Part shown: piece after piece, positions 24,210 to 31,971 of the stretch
How positions within the stretch are numbered: the first letter of the stretch is position 1
Layout: each line of letters begins with the position of its first letter
The notes under the pieces: generated by a model
Seen by the model: only the letters and a program-made list of their open reading frames with translations
Database searches by the model: none
Told to the model about the DNA's origin: nothing
Program-made: the position numbers and the translations under genes
Assembly: GCA_031271905.1 (NCBI GenBank)
Contig: JAISUT010000013.1
Coordinates: 1-34,328, forward strand
Source: Acidobacteriota bacterium
Lineage (GTDB): Bacteria > Acidobacteriota > UBA6911
Length of the DNA stretch: 34,328 bases
Direction: 5' to 3'

Positions 24210-26678
24210 TCACGCGCCGCCGGACAGCCTCTCCGCGAGCAACCGCCGTATCCCGTCGATGTCGATGGGCTTCGCCAGATGGCCGTCCATCCCCGCCGCC
24301 AGCGCCTTCTCCGCGTCCTCGCGGTAGGCGTTGGCGGTCAGGGCGATGATCGGCACCGTCGCGGCGTCCCGCCGTCGCAACAGCCGCACCCGGCGGGTCG
24401 CCTCGTAGCCGTCCATCTCCGGCATCTGGATGTCCATGAAGACCAGGTCGTAGAACCCCTCGGGCGAGTCCGCGAACATCTTGAGCGCCTCGACGCCGCT
24501 CGACGCCTCGTCGATGGCGACGCGCGTGTCCTGCAACAGCTCCCGCATGATCATCCGGTTGATCTCCATGTCCTCGACCAGGAGTATCCGCTTGCCGGAA
24601 AAGTCCGGCACCCGCGCCTCGGCGCCCTTAGGCGGCGGGCCATCGTCCCCGTCCGGTTTGCAGAGGGCGCGCAGCGCGTTGCGCACGGTGACGGTCAGCG
24701 CCGGCTTGGCGAGGAAGTTGCGGACGCCGACATCCTCGGCCGCGGGCCTGACCCTGTCCCATTGCAGGGAGGTGGCAGCCAGGACGACCGTGTCGCGCGA
24801 CACCTCGGGGGCGAAGCCCCGGACGATCTCGACGCCGCTCTCCGGGCCGTAGTCCACGACGATGACGTCGTAGGGCATGCCGTCCTTGGCGGCGGAGGAC
24901 GCCAACCGCCCGCCCAACCAACCGGTCTCGGCGACCTCGACCGCGCACCCCAGCCGCTTGAAGATGCCCCGGAACTGCCGCTCCGACTCGACGTCCGCGC
25001 CCACCAGCAGCACCCGCAGCCCCGGGAACTCCGGCGGGGCGGCGCCCTCGGCCGGGTCGCAGCCCAGATCCACCTCGAAGACGAACGTCGAGCCGCGCCC
25101 CGGCGCCGAGACCACGTCTATCCGCCCGTGCATCAGCTCGATGATCTTCTTGGAGATCGCCAGCCCCAGCCCCGTCCCGCCGTAGCGGTTGGCGATGCCC
25201 GCATCCCCCTGGCTGAAGGCTTCGAAGAGCCGCTTCAACTGCTCGTCGGTCATCCCGATGCCGGAGTCCGCCACGGTGAAGCGCAGGCGGCACTGCGCGC
25301 CCACGCGCTCCAGCTCCTCCGCCACGATGCGTATGGCGCCACCCTCCGGGGTGAACTTCACGGCGTTGTTCAAGAGGTTGATCAGCACCTGGGAGAGCCG
25401 CATCTCGTCGCCGACGTACATGCGCTCGATGCCCTCCCCGGTCACGAGGCGCACGTTCAGGCCCTTGCGATCCACCTGCTCGCCGAGGATGTCGCAGACC
25501 TTGAGCAACGCATTGCCCATGTCGAACGGGGCGTCGTCCAGCTCCAGCTTGCCGACCTCGATCTTGGACATGTCCAGCACGTCGTTGATGATGTTCAGCA
25601 GGTGGTTGGCGGAGGTCTCGATGCGCGAGAGGCAGAAGCGCATCTTGTTCAGGTCGTCCGTCCCCTCGGCGATGCGCCCCATGCCGATGATCGCGTTCAT
25701 GGGCGTGCGTATCTCGTGGCTCATGCGGGACAGGAACTCGCTTTTCACCTGCGCCGCGCGCAGGGCGTCCTCCCTGGCGCCCACCAGCGACTCGTTCATC
25801 TCCTTCATGAGCATGACCGAGGCGATCAGGATGCCGCCGGCGGTCATCACCGACATCGCCTCCTCGGGGTAGGACTCCTTCTCGTAGCCGCCGATGGCGA
25901 GCATGCCCCAGAACTTGCCATGGACCGAGAGCGGGATGGCGGCGAACGAGGATATCTGCCGCGAGAAGATGCCCGCCCAGGAGGTCAACGGCACCACGGA
26001 GACGTAGCGTCCGGCGGCGAGCGCCTCCATCCACTCCCGGGGCCACTCGTCCCGGATCATCTGCGGGACGCCGTCCAGCATCTCCGGCCAATGGAACATC
26101 CGCGTACACCTGCGCCCCTGGACCTTCCACAGCGACACCACCGCCCCCCCGAAGGTCTCGCAGGCGTCGCGCAGCGAGCGGACGATCGCCTCGGCGTACC
26201 CGGAGTCGCCGATGGTGAGCAGGTTGCGCCCGATCTTCTGGATGAGCCGGATGTAGGTCGCGTTGCGCCGGTAGAGCGACTCCAGCGAACGCCAGCGCTC
26301 GTCGAGCTGCTGCACCATGGAGTTGAAGGCGTCGGAGAAGTCGCCCATGAAATCGACGCGCTGGCGGTAGTCGCCCTGCGCCACCTGCTTGGTCTGCCAG
26401 GTCAAATGGCTCAGGGAGGCGTGCAGCGACTTGAGCGGCGCCGCCAGCTCGTTCTGGCGCGAGGGGAGCTGCACGCTCAGCACCCCCTTGGAGAGGGACT
26501 TGGCGAAGGCGGCGGTCTCGGCGGCGCATTCGCCGAAGAACTGCAACCCCTTGCCGAAGCGGTGCAACTCCGGCGGGAGCTGTTGCAGGTTCAACGCGGC
26601 GTTCTCGGGCGCGTATAAGATGTTGCGCAGATAATTGAAGAGATAGTCGTCCAGCCTCTGGAGGTCGTTCCCGTCCAT
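24210..26678 (-). CDS. hybrid histidine kinase with GAF-like sensor and two receiver domains
   Basis: 822 residues from ATG 26678, with GGAAG just upstream. No membrane helices are evident, so it is probably cytoplasmic. Residues 1-135 form a helical domain (LPPELHRFGKGLQFFGECAAETAAFAKSLSKG, then LTWQTKQVAQGDYRQRVDFMGDFSDAFNSM) seen in many signalling proteins. A GAF-like region follows (about 150-290). The HisKA domain has FLSRMSHEIRTPMNAIIGMG with phospho-acceptor His321. HATPase motifs include INLLNNAVKFTP, VADSGIGM and GTGLGLAIS. A first receiver (about 560-680) has a degenerate acidic pocket (VLLVGADVES) but keeps VIVVDYG and FLAKP. The final receiver is canonical: ILLVEDMEINR, Asp749 in LVFMDIQMPEMDGYEA, and LAKPID. 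It is the first gene of the operon with the M16-like and PP2C genes. Confidence 0.95.
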   Translation of the reverse strand: MDGNDLQRLDDYLFNYLRNILYAPENAALNLQQLPPELHRFGKGLQFFGECAAETAAFAKSLSKGVLSVQLPSRQNELAAPLKSLHASLSHLTWQTKQVAQGDYRQRVDFMGDFSDAFNSMVQQLDERWRSLESLYRRNATYIRLIQKIGRNLLTIGDSGYAEAIVRSLRDACETFGGAVVSLWKVQGRRCTRMFHWPEMLDGVPQMIRDEWPREWMEALAAGRYVSVVPLTSWAGIFSRQISSFAAIPLSVHGKFWGMLAIGGYEKESYPEEAMSVMTAGGILIASVMLMKEMNESLVGAREDALRAAQVKSEFLSRMSHEIRTPMNAIIGMGRIAEGTDDLNKMRFCLSRIETSANHLLNIINDVLDMSKIEVGKLELDDAPFDMGNALLKVCDILGEQVDRKGLNVRLVTGEGIERMYVGDEMRLSQVLINLLNNAVKFTPEGGAIRIVAEELERVGAQCRLRFTVADSGIGMTDEQLKRLFEAFSQGDAGIANRYGGTGLGLAISKKIIELMHGRIDVVSAPGRGSTFVFEVDLGCDPAEGAAPPEFPGLRVLLVGADVESERQFRGIFKRLGCAVEVAETGWLGGRLASSAAKDGMPYDVIVVDYGPESGVEIVRGFAPEVSRDTVVLAATSLQWDRVRPAAEDVGVRNFLAKPALTVTVRNALRALCKPDGDDGPPPKGAEARVPDFSGKRILLVEDMEINRMIMRELLQDTRVAIDEASSGVEALKMFADSPEGFYDLVFMDIQMPEMDGYEATRRVRLLRRRDAATVPIIALTANAYREDAEKALAAGMDGHLAKPIDIDGIRRLLAERLSGGA

Positions 26679-26767
26679 AAAACACTTCCGTTCCGACCCA
26701 TGGGGCGCGCACGGCGATGGAACGCCGCAACTCCCCATAGGCGCGAGATTTGAGAAATAACGGGACG

Positions 26768-26773
26768 ATTATA
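26768..26773 (-). promoter_or_regulatory. consensus -10 (TATAAT) for the histidine-kinase operon
   Basis: Read on the minus strand this is GTGTATAAT, a perfect -10 hexamer about 90 bp before the kinase ATG. No good -35 is visible. It is divergent from the ctpA promoter at 26906-26914. Confidence 0.6.
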
Positions 26774-26905
26774 CACTAAAGGCTTCGTATGCGCACCCGA
26801 AAGGGTTCGGTTCGGGCGGGAAGGGTTCGCGCCCTCCGGGTCGCCGCAAAGCCTTTTCCCGGAAAAAGCCTTTTGACGCAAACCATAGGCAAAACCGTTT
26901 CGCCA

Positions 26906-26914
26906 TGCTATATT
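26906..26914 (+). promoter_or_regulatory. extended -10 promoter of the CtpA-type gene, TGCTATATT
   Basis: TG-n-TATATT, 40 bp before ATG 26955, would start transcription near 26921. It is preceded by GCAAAACCGTTTCGCCAT (26889-26906), a segment resembling 377-396. TTGACG at 26873 is too far away to be its -35. Confidence 0.6.
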
Positions 26915-26954
26915 TCCCAAGTTGCGCATGTTCCGTGAATGGAGCCAACCGCCT

Positions 26955-28616
26955 ATGAAGCATAGATATGCCGTTGTCCTGATTTTGATCGTGCTCTTGT
27001 CCTCCCTCGCGGGCGGCATCTTGGGCGGCAGTTCCGCCGCAAAAACGGCCGCCTCCGGCGCGACCTCCCCCAACGAGTTCCTCGCCAACTACACCGAGGC
27101 GCTGGACGTGATCCAGAGAAGCTACGTGGACGACGTCGGCTCGGACAAGCTGGTCTACAGCTCCATCAAGGGGATGCTGCGGATGCTCGACCCGCACTCG
27201 AGCTTCCTTGACCCGAAGGATTACGCCAAGTTGCGCGAAGACCAGCGCAGCCGCTACTACGGCCTCGGCATCCGGGTGCGCCCGCTTTTGCGGGACACGG
27301 GGCGGCATGTGATCGTGGAGCCGCCATCGTTCGGCACCCCCGCGCAAAAGAAGGGGTTGCGGGCCGGGGACGTCATCACCCGCATCGAGGGCGAGCCGAT
27401 CGACGACTGGACTTCCGACGACGTGGTCGCCCACCTCAAGGGGCCGCGCGGGACCGTCGTCAACATCACCATCGAGCGGCCGGGGGTCGCCGAGCCTTTG
27501 GAGATCGCCATCGAGCGGGACGAGATCCCGCTGGTGACCGTCCCCTACGCCTTCCTGGTGCGCCCCGGCGTCGGCTACGTCAAGATCGACCGCTTCGCCG
27601 AATCGACATCCGAGGAGCTGCGGCAGGCGTTGGACGAGATGGGGGCGCTCACCGGGCTGATCCTCGATTTGCGCGACAACCCCGGCGGCCTGTTGAACCA
27701 GGCGATAGCGGTCTCCGACTTCTTCCTGCCCCGCGGGGCGCTGATCGTCTCCACCAAGGGGCGCGCCGAGGGCTCCGCCCGCACCTATGAGGCGCCGGAC
27801 GACGAGAAGATCGACGTGCCGCTGGTGGTGCTGATCAACAAGCACAGCGCCAGCGCCTCGGAGATCGTCTCCGGAGCGCTCCAAGACCACGACCGGGCGT
27901 TGATCGTCGGCGAGACCAGCTTCGGCAAGGGGCTGGTGCAGTCGGTCTACACGATGGCGAACGACACCGGCATGGCGCTCACGACGGCGAAATACTACAC
28001 GCCGAGCGGCAGGCTCATCCAGCGCGACTACTCCAATTCCAATTTCGAGTATTACTACCTGGACGCCGGCGACGCCGACCCGCAACCCGACAAGGAGCGG
28101 GAGGTCAGGTACACCGACAACAAGCGGACGGTGTACGGCGGGGGGGGCATCACCCCGGACGTCGTCGAGGCGGCGAGGGAGCTGAACCGGTTCGAGTCGC
28201 TGCTGGCGTCCAAGGACGTGTTCTTCCAGTACGCGCGGCGGCTGACCTCGGGCGAGGTCCCGGGGGCGCAGGAATTCAAACTCCCCGCAGGCGCGGGCGA
28301 GGGGCACCAGTCGGCGCGCGGCAAGGACGCGAAGCCGCTCCCCGAGTTCCAGGTCACCGAGGCGGTGCTCGCCGACTTTCGTCAATTCCTATCGGGTAGA
28401 AATATCGAATTTACCGATGAAGATTTGTCAAAAAATGTCGATTTTATAAAACGTCGCATCCGCAAGGAGGTGTTCACGTCGTATTTCGGCATCCAGGAGG
28501 GGTTCAGAATCGACGTGGAGGGGGACAACCAGGTGCAGAAAGCGCTCAAGGAGCTGCCCGGGGCGAAAGAGTTGATGCTCACGGGGCAATTCCTGGCCCC
28601 CGCGCCGATCAAGTGA
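26955..28616 (+). CDS. ctpA: carboxy-terminal processing protease (S41 family, CtpA-type)
   Basis: 553 residues from ATG 26955, with GGAG upstream. The N-terminal hydrophobic segment (YAVVLILIVLLSSLAGGILGG) directs export or anchors the protein in the inner membrane. YSSIKGMLRMLDPHSSFLDPKDY is the Ctp N-terminal helix block. The PDZ domain (about 105-190) has GLRAGDVITRIEGEPIDDW. The S41 domain has GYVKIDRFAESTSEELRQAL and LTGLILDLRDNPGGLLNQA. The catalytic Ser lies in NKHSASASEIVSGAL and the catalytic Lys in TSFGKGLVQ. The C-terminal helical part includes an AT-rich codon island (28376-28455). CtpA enzymes cleave C-terminal residues of periplasmic proteins and, in some bacteria, trim peptidoglycan hydrolases (known). 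Its neighbour encodes a lytic transglycosylase, so a functional link is plausible but unproven. Repeat R4 follows the gene. Confidence 0.94.
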   Translation: MKHRYAVVLILIVLLSSLAGGILGGSSAAKTAASGATSPNEFLANYTEALDVIQRSYVDDVGSDKLVYSSIKGMLRMLDPHSSFLDPKDYAKLREDQRSRYYGLGIRVRPLLRDTGRHVIVEPPSFGTPAQKKGLRAGDVITRIEGEPIDDWTSDDVVAHLKGPRGTVVNITIERPGVAEPLEIAIERDEIPLVTVPYAFLVRPGVGYVKIDRFAESTSEELRQALDEMGALTGLILDLRDNPGGLLNQAIAVSDFFLPRGALIVSTKGRAEGSARTYEAPDDEKIDVPLVVLINKHSASASEIVSGALQDHDRALIVGETSFGKGLVQSVYTMANDTGMALTTAKYYTPSGRLIQRDYSNSNFEYYYLDAGDADPQPDKEREVRYTDNKRTVYGGGGITPDVVEAARELNRFESLLASKDVFFQYARRLTSGEVPGAQEFKLPAGAGEGHQSARGKDAKPLPEFQVTEAVLADFRQFLSGRNIEFTDEDLSKNVDFIKRRIRKEVFTSYFGIQEGFRIDVEGDNQVQKALKELPGAKELMLTGQFLAPAPIK

Positions 28617-28630
28617 TCATCGGATTTGAA

Positions 28631-28695
28631 GGGAACCTCTAAATAAACCTCGCCGGCAAGGCGCAACGCGGCATCCGGGTTTTTTAGAGGCTCCC
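28631..28695 (+). repeat. dispersed palindromic repeat, short copy R4 (65 bp)
   Basis: It begins GGGAACCTCTAAATAAACC and ends GGTTTTTTAGAGGCTCCC, so its ends are close inverted repeats. A single CAAGGCG replaces the two copies and the roughly 60-bp core seen in R1 and R3. It lies 14 bp after the ctpA stop, where its hairpin could also act as a terminator. Confidence 0.85.
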
Positions 28696-28710
28696 CGAGG
28701 ATTGAACGAC

Positions 28711-28776
28711 CGCCTTTGAAAGCCGCAGGCACCCGAAAAGCGGGGTGCGCCGCGGCGCCCGGGGCTTTCGAAGGCG
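28711..28776 (+). promoter_or_regulatory. structured leader before the lytic transglycosylase gene
   Basis: CGCCTTTGAAAGCC (28711-28724) pairs with GGCTTTCGAAGGCG (28763-28776), a 14-bp stem with one mismatch. Inside it, GCACCC / GGGTGC forms a hairpin (28729-28748) and GCGCCGCGGCGC is self-complementary. The structure ends 18 nt before the ATG, close to the GTGGAG ribosome-binding site. It resembles an attenuator or RNA switch; no known riboswitch class is recognised. Confidence 0.55.
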
Positions 28777-28794
28777 CACCGAAGACGTGGAGAA

Positions 28795-30390
28795 ATGTTG
28801 AGATTAGCCCGACACCTGTGGCCGGCGGCCTTTCTGGCCTGCCTCGTCCTGCCGGCGAAGCCGTCGTTTGCGCAGAATTACGTCGCGGCGGCCATGACCG
28901 CCTCGATTCCCGGCCCCAAGGTCGAAGCCTCCCCCGAAGTATCCAGCGCGATGTCCGACCTGATGACGTCGTCGCGCGCGAAGTTCCTCGAGGGGTATGC
29001 GCTCATCCAGGAAGGCAAGTCGGACGAGGCGCGGGCGGCGTTCGACGCCGCCATGGACATGCTCTCCGCCTCCAACTGGGACCTTTCGCAGAACGCCCCC
29101 CTGAACACCTTCTTTTGGGATTTGGCAAAGCAGATCAAAGACGTCGAAGCCACCTACCTCTACGCCCCCGACGAATTGGATGAATTGCAGGACGGGGCGG
29201 GCTTGCAGGACGGCGGCTACGGCGGCGGGGGGTACGACGACGACGGGGAGCAGGTGGTGGAGCTGTTGAGCGACGAGGAGTTGTCGAGCCTCGGGCTGAC
29301 GGTGCGCGACGACCCGCTCTTGAAGCAGGCGCTCACCGACGCCTATTGGACGCAGTTCGACTTCCCCATCAGCGTCAACGACACGGTGGCGACCTACCTG
29401 GACTACCTCCTGACCCGCGGGCGCAAGTTTTTCGAGGACGGCCTGGTGCGCTCGGGGCGCTACCGCCCCATGATGGAGCAGGTGTTCCGCGAGGAGGAGA
29501 TCCCCCTGGACTTGATCAGCCTGGCGCATGTGGAGAGCGCATTCAAGCCCCAGGCGCTCTCCAAGGCCAGGGCGAAGGGGATATGGCAGTTCGTCCAAGG
29601 GACGGCGCAACGGTACGGCCTGAAGGTGACGCGGGACATCGACGAGCGCTCCGACCCGGAGAAATCCACCCGGGCGGCGGCGAGGTACCTGAAAGACCTG
29701 TACGCCCTGTTCGGCGACTGGAACCTGGTCTTGGCGGCATACAACTGGGGCGAGGGGAACGTCCAGCGGCTCATGACCAACACCGGCATGAGCGACTTCT
29801 GGCAGCTCTCGCGCCTGAGCGCAAAAAACAGGCGGTTGCCGGATCAGACCAAAAAGCACGTGCCGCTCATACAGGCGAGCGCCATCCTGACGCGCAACCC
29901 GGCGAAGTACGGCTTCCTGACCGCCCCCGACCCCCAGATGGCGTACGCCACCGTCCACGTCTCCAAGCCGGTCGATTTGCGGACGGTCGCCAAAGCCCTG
30001 GGCACCACGTTCGACGAGCTGAAGCAGTTGAACCCGGCGCTCCGGGGCAACCGCACCCCGGCGAACTACCCCGATTTCGCGCTCAGGGTGCCGATCGACA
30101 GCAACCCCGACCTGTACGAGCTGATCGAGACGTTGCCGACGGCGCGCACCCATGGGGCGACCGAGGTCGCGGCAGACGGGCGGCACAAGGTCATACGCGG
30201 CGACACGCTCTATTCCCTCGCCCGCCGCTACGGCGTCTCCGTCAACGACATCCGCAAGGCGAACGGGCTGTCCGCCAACAACATCATCAAGATCGGCATG
30301 ACGCTCGACATCCCCGACTCCGACGGCTCGGCGGCGAAGTCCCCTGCGAGGGCGAAGAAGCAGTCCTCGAAAAAATCGAAGTCCCGCTGA
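28795..30390 (+). CDS. lytic transglycosylase with LysM domains (MltD-like)
   Basis: 531 residues with the export signal MLRLARHLWPAAFLACLVLPAKPSFA. A helical region (about 40-125) is followed by an acidic, Gly-rich linker (about 130-165). The catalytic SLT domain (about 225-350) has LISLAHVESAFKPQALS with the catalytic Glu, then KGIWQFVQGTAQRYGL and VLAAYNWGEGNV, all typical of family 1 transglycosylases. A degenerate LysM-like segment (about 390-440: VDLRTVAKALGTTFDELKQLNP) is followed by a clear C-terminal LysM (HKVIRGDTLYSLARRYGVSVNDIRKANGL). A basic tail ends the protein. It should cleave peptidoglycan glycan strands to 1,6-anhydro products in the periplasm. This fits the nearby CtpA-type protease and the MurU/AmgK-like pair. 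It is preceded by a strongly structured leader. Confidence 0.93.
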   Translation: MLRLARHLWPAAFLACLVLPAKPSFAQNYVAAAMTASIPGPKVEASPEVSSAMSDLMTSSRAKFLEGYALIQEGKSDEARAAFDAAMDMLSASNWDLSQNAPLNTFFWDLAKQIKDVEATYLYAPDELDELQDGAGLQDGGYGGGGYDDDGEQVVELLSDEELSSLGLTVRDDPLLKQALTDAYWTQFDFPISVNDTVATYLDYLLTRGRKFFEDGLVRSGRYRPMMEQVFREEEIPLDLISLAHVESAFKPQALSKARAKGIWQFVQGTAQRYGLKVTRDIDERSDPEKSTRAAARYLKDLYALFGDWNLVLAAYNWGEGNVQRLMTNTGMSDFWQLSRLSAKNRRLPDQTKKHVPLIQASAILTRNPAKYGFLTAPDPQMAYATVHVSKPVDLRTVAKALGTTFDELKQLNPALRGNRTPANYPDFALRVPIDSNPDLYELIETLPTARTHGATEVAADGRHKVIRGDTLYSLARRYGVSVNDIRKANGLSANNIIKIGMTLDIPDSDGSAAKSPARAKKQSSKKSKSR

Positions 30391-30474
30391 CCCCGTCCGA
30401 ATCCGTCCCCCCCTCGTGATTCGCCTGCAAACGCCGAGTGCCGGACGCAGCGGATGCGCCAGACGCGCCCGGCC

Positions 30475-30494
30475 ACGCCGGCAACGACCGGCGT
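30475..30494 (+). other. hairpin downstream of the lytic transglycosylase gene
   Basis: Stem ACGCCGG / CCGGCGT with a 6-nt loop, about 85 bp after the stop. No U-tract follows, so it is only a possible non-canonical terminator. Confidence 0.35.
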
Positions 30495-30505
30495 CGGTGC
30501 CCCCC

Positions 30506-30545
30506 GGCCGCAAATCCCGGGCCGCAAATCCCGGCCGCAAATCCC
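30506..30545 (+). repeat. three copies of GGCCGCAAATCCC beside the NhaC promoter
   Basis: Identical 13-bp units at 30506-30518, 30520-30532 and 30533-30545 (spacing 14 and 13 bp). The last unit ends one base before the -35 hexamer TTGACA, so it could be an activator site array or an expansion-prone tract. Confidence 0.85.
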
Positions 30546-30546
30546 A

Positions 30547-30575
30547 TTGACATCGCCGGCACCGTCCATTACAAG
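30547..30575 (+). promoter_or_regulatory. sigma-70-type promoter of the NhaC gene, TTGACA-N17-TACAAG
   Basis: A perfect -35 (30547-30552) with the optimal 17-bp spacer and a 4/6 -10 match (30570-30575), 33 bp before the ATG. The tandem repeats just upstream suggest regulation. Confidence 0.6.
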
Positions 30576-30607
30576 TTACTGCGTTTACCGAGGACGGTTG
30601 CCTGACC

Positions 30608-31912
30608 ATGAACGAAGACGTCGCCAAGCACGAGCCGAACGGGTGGGCGTTGCTCCCCCTGGGCGTGTTTTTCGCCCTGTACATCCTGACCTTCGCATTG
30701 ACGGGCGACCTCGGCAAGATGCCGGTGTCGGTCGCCTTCCTGCTGACCTCCGTGGCGGCGCTCCTCGGGGCGAAGGGGACGGTCTCCCGCCGCGTCGGCG
30801 TTTTCTGCAAAGGGGCCGCCAACGAGACCATCCTCTTGATGGTGGCGATCTTCATCCTGGCGGGGGCGTTCGCGGGGAGCGCCAAGTCGATGGGCGCGGT
30901 GGACGCGACGGTGGGGGCGGTGCTGCACCTGTTGCCGCGCACGATGATCCCCGCCAGCATCTTCATCGCCGCCTGCTTCGTGTCGATGTCGATGGGCACC
31001 TCCTGCGGCACCATCGCAGCCCTGACCCCCGTCGCGGTGGGCATCGCGCCGCAGATCGGCATGGGCCTGCCCGCGATGGTCGGCGCCGTGGTGGGGGGCG
31101 CGATGTTCGGCGACAACCTCTCGTTCATCTCCGACACGACCATAGCGGCGACCCGCACGCAGGACGTGCGGATGATGGACAAGTTCATCGTGAACCTGCG
31201 CATCGTGCTGCCCGCCGCCGTCTTGGCGACGGCGATCTACGTCGTCCAAGGGTACGGCCTGAGCGGCGAGGCCGCCGCCGGGGAGACGGCGTGGGCGAAG
31301 CTCATACCGTATCTGGCGGTGCTGGGGACGGCGCTGGCGGGGGTGAACGTGATGATCGTCCTGCTGCTGGGCATCCTGCTGTCGGGCGTCGTCGGGCTGG
31401 GCGGCGGCGGCTTCACCGCATGGGACTGGGCGCAGGCGGCGGGCGACGGCATCGTCAAGGACATGGGGGAGCTGATCATCGTCTCGTTCATGGCGGGCGG
31501 TCTGTTCGAGGTCATCCGCGAGCGCGGCGGCATCGACTGGCTGGTCGAGAGGCTGACCCGCAACATCCGCTCCCGCAAGGCGGCGGAGGGGAGCATGGCG
31601 GCGCTGGTCTCGTTCACCAACCTCTGCACCGCGAACAACACCATCGCCCTGATCATCGTGGGGCCGATCGCGCGCAAGATCGGCGAGTCGTTCCGCATCG
31701 ACGGACGCCGGACGGCGAGCCTGCTCGACACCTTCTCCTGCTTCGTCCAAGGGCTGCTCCCCTACGGCGCGCAACTGCTGATCGCCGCCGGGTTGGCGGA
31801 GGGCGTCAGCCCGGTCGAGATCGTCCCCCGCCTGTACTACCCGTTCCTCATCGGCGCCACCTCCATCCTCGCCATCGCCTTGCAACGCCCGCGCAAGTAC
31901 ACGGCCGGCTGA
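30608..31912 (+). CDS. NhaC-family Na+/H+ antiporter
   Basis: 434 residues with around ten to twelve hydrophobic segments, so a polytopic inner-membrane transporter. The NhaC family signature is clear: SMSMGTSCGTIAALTPVAVGIA, then GAVVGGAMFGDNLSFISDTTIAATRTQDV, the highly conserved 'GDnlSPiSDTTilaat' block. LVSFTNLCTANNTIALIIVGPIA and SLLDTFSCFVQGLLPYGAQLLIAAGLA follow. Members exchange Na+ for H+ or related ion/metabolite pairs (e.g. malate/lactate); the exact substrate cannot be assigned. The ATG is preceded by a sigma-70-like promoter and the 13-bp repeat array. The gene stands alone between the lytic transglycosylase and BshA genes. Confidence 0.9.
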   Translation: MNEDVAKHEPNGWALLPLGVFFALYILTFALTGDLGKMPVSVAFLLTSVAALLGAKGTVSRRVGVFCKGAANETILLMVAIFILAGAFAGSAKSMGAVDATVGAVLHLLPRTMIPASIFIAACFVSMSMGTSCGTIAALTPVAVGIAPQIGMGLPAMVGAVVGGAMFGDNLSFISDTTIAATRTQDVRMMDKFIVNLRIVLPAAVLATAIYVVQGYGLSGEAAAGETAWAKLIPYLAVLGTALAGVNVMIVLLLGILLSGVVGLGGGGFTAWDWAQAAGDGIVKDMGELIIVSFMAGGLFEVIRERGGIDWLVERLTRNIRSRKAAEGSMAALVSFTNLCTANNTIALIIVGPIARKIGESFRIDGRRTASLLDTFSCFVQGLLPYGAQLLIAAGLAEGVSPVEIVPRLYYPFLIGATSILAIALQRPRKYTAG

Positions 31913-31965
31913 TCCCGTGGCGGATTCCCGCGAATTCCCGCAAGGCGGGGCGGGGCGGCGTAGGG

Positions 31966-31971
31966 TAGAAT
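31966..31971 (+). promoter_or_regulatory. -10-like TAGAAT before the BshA gene
   Basis: GGGTAGAAT, whose expected start near 31978 lies downstream of the in-frame ATG at 31970. This supports GTG 32033 as the real start. No clear -35. Confidence 0.5.

Noticed and set aside
21183-26618. A very long plus-strand open frame (about 1811 codons) antisense to the M16-like and kinase genes
   Set aside because: It runs opposite to two conserved proteins with clear motifs, has Arg/His/Pro-rich low-complexity translation, and no start signal. High GC in third codon positions produces such shadows.
26873-26878. TTGACG as the -35 of the ctpA promoter
   Set aside because: It lies 30 bp from the TATATT hexamer, far beyond the usual 16-18 bp.
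30506-30545. CRISPR-like array
   Set aside because: Repeats are only 13 bp and almost contiguous, without spacers.
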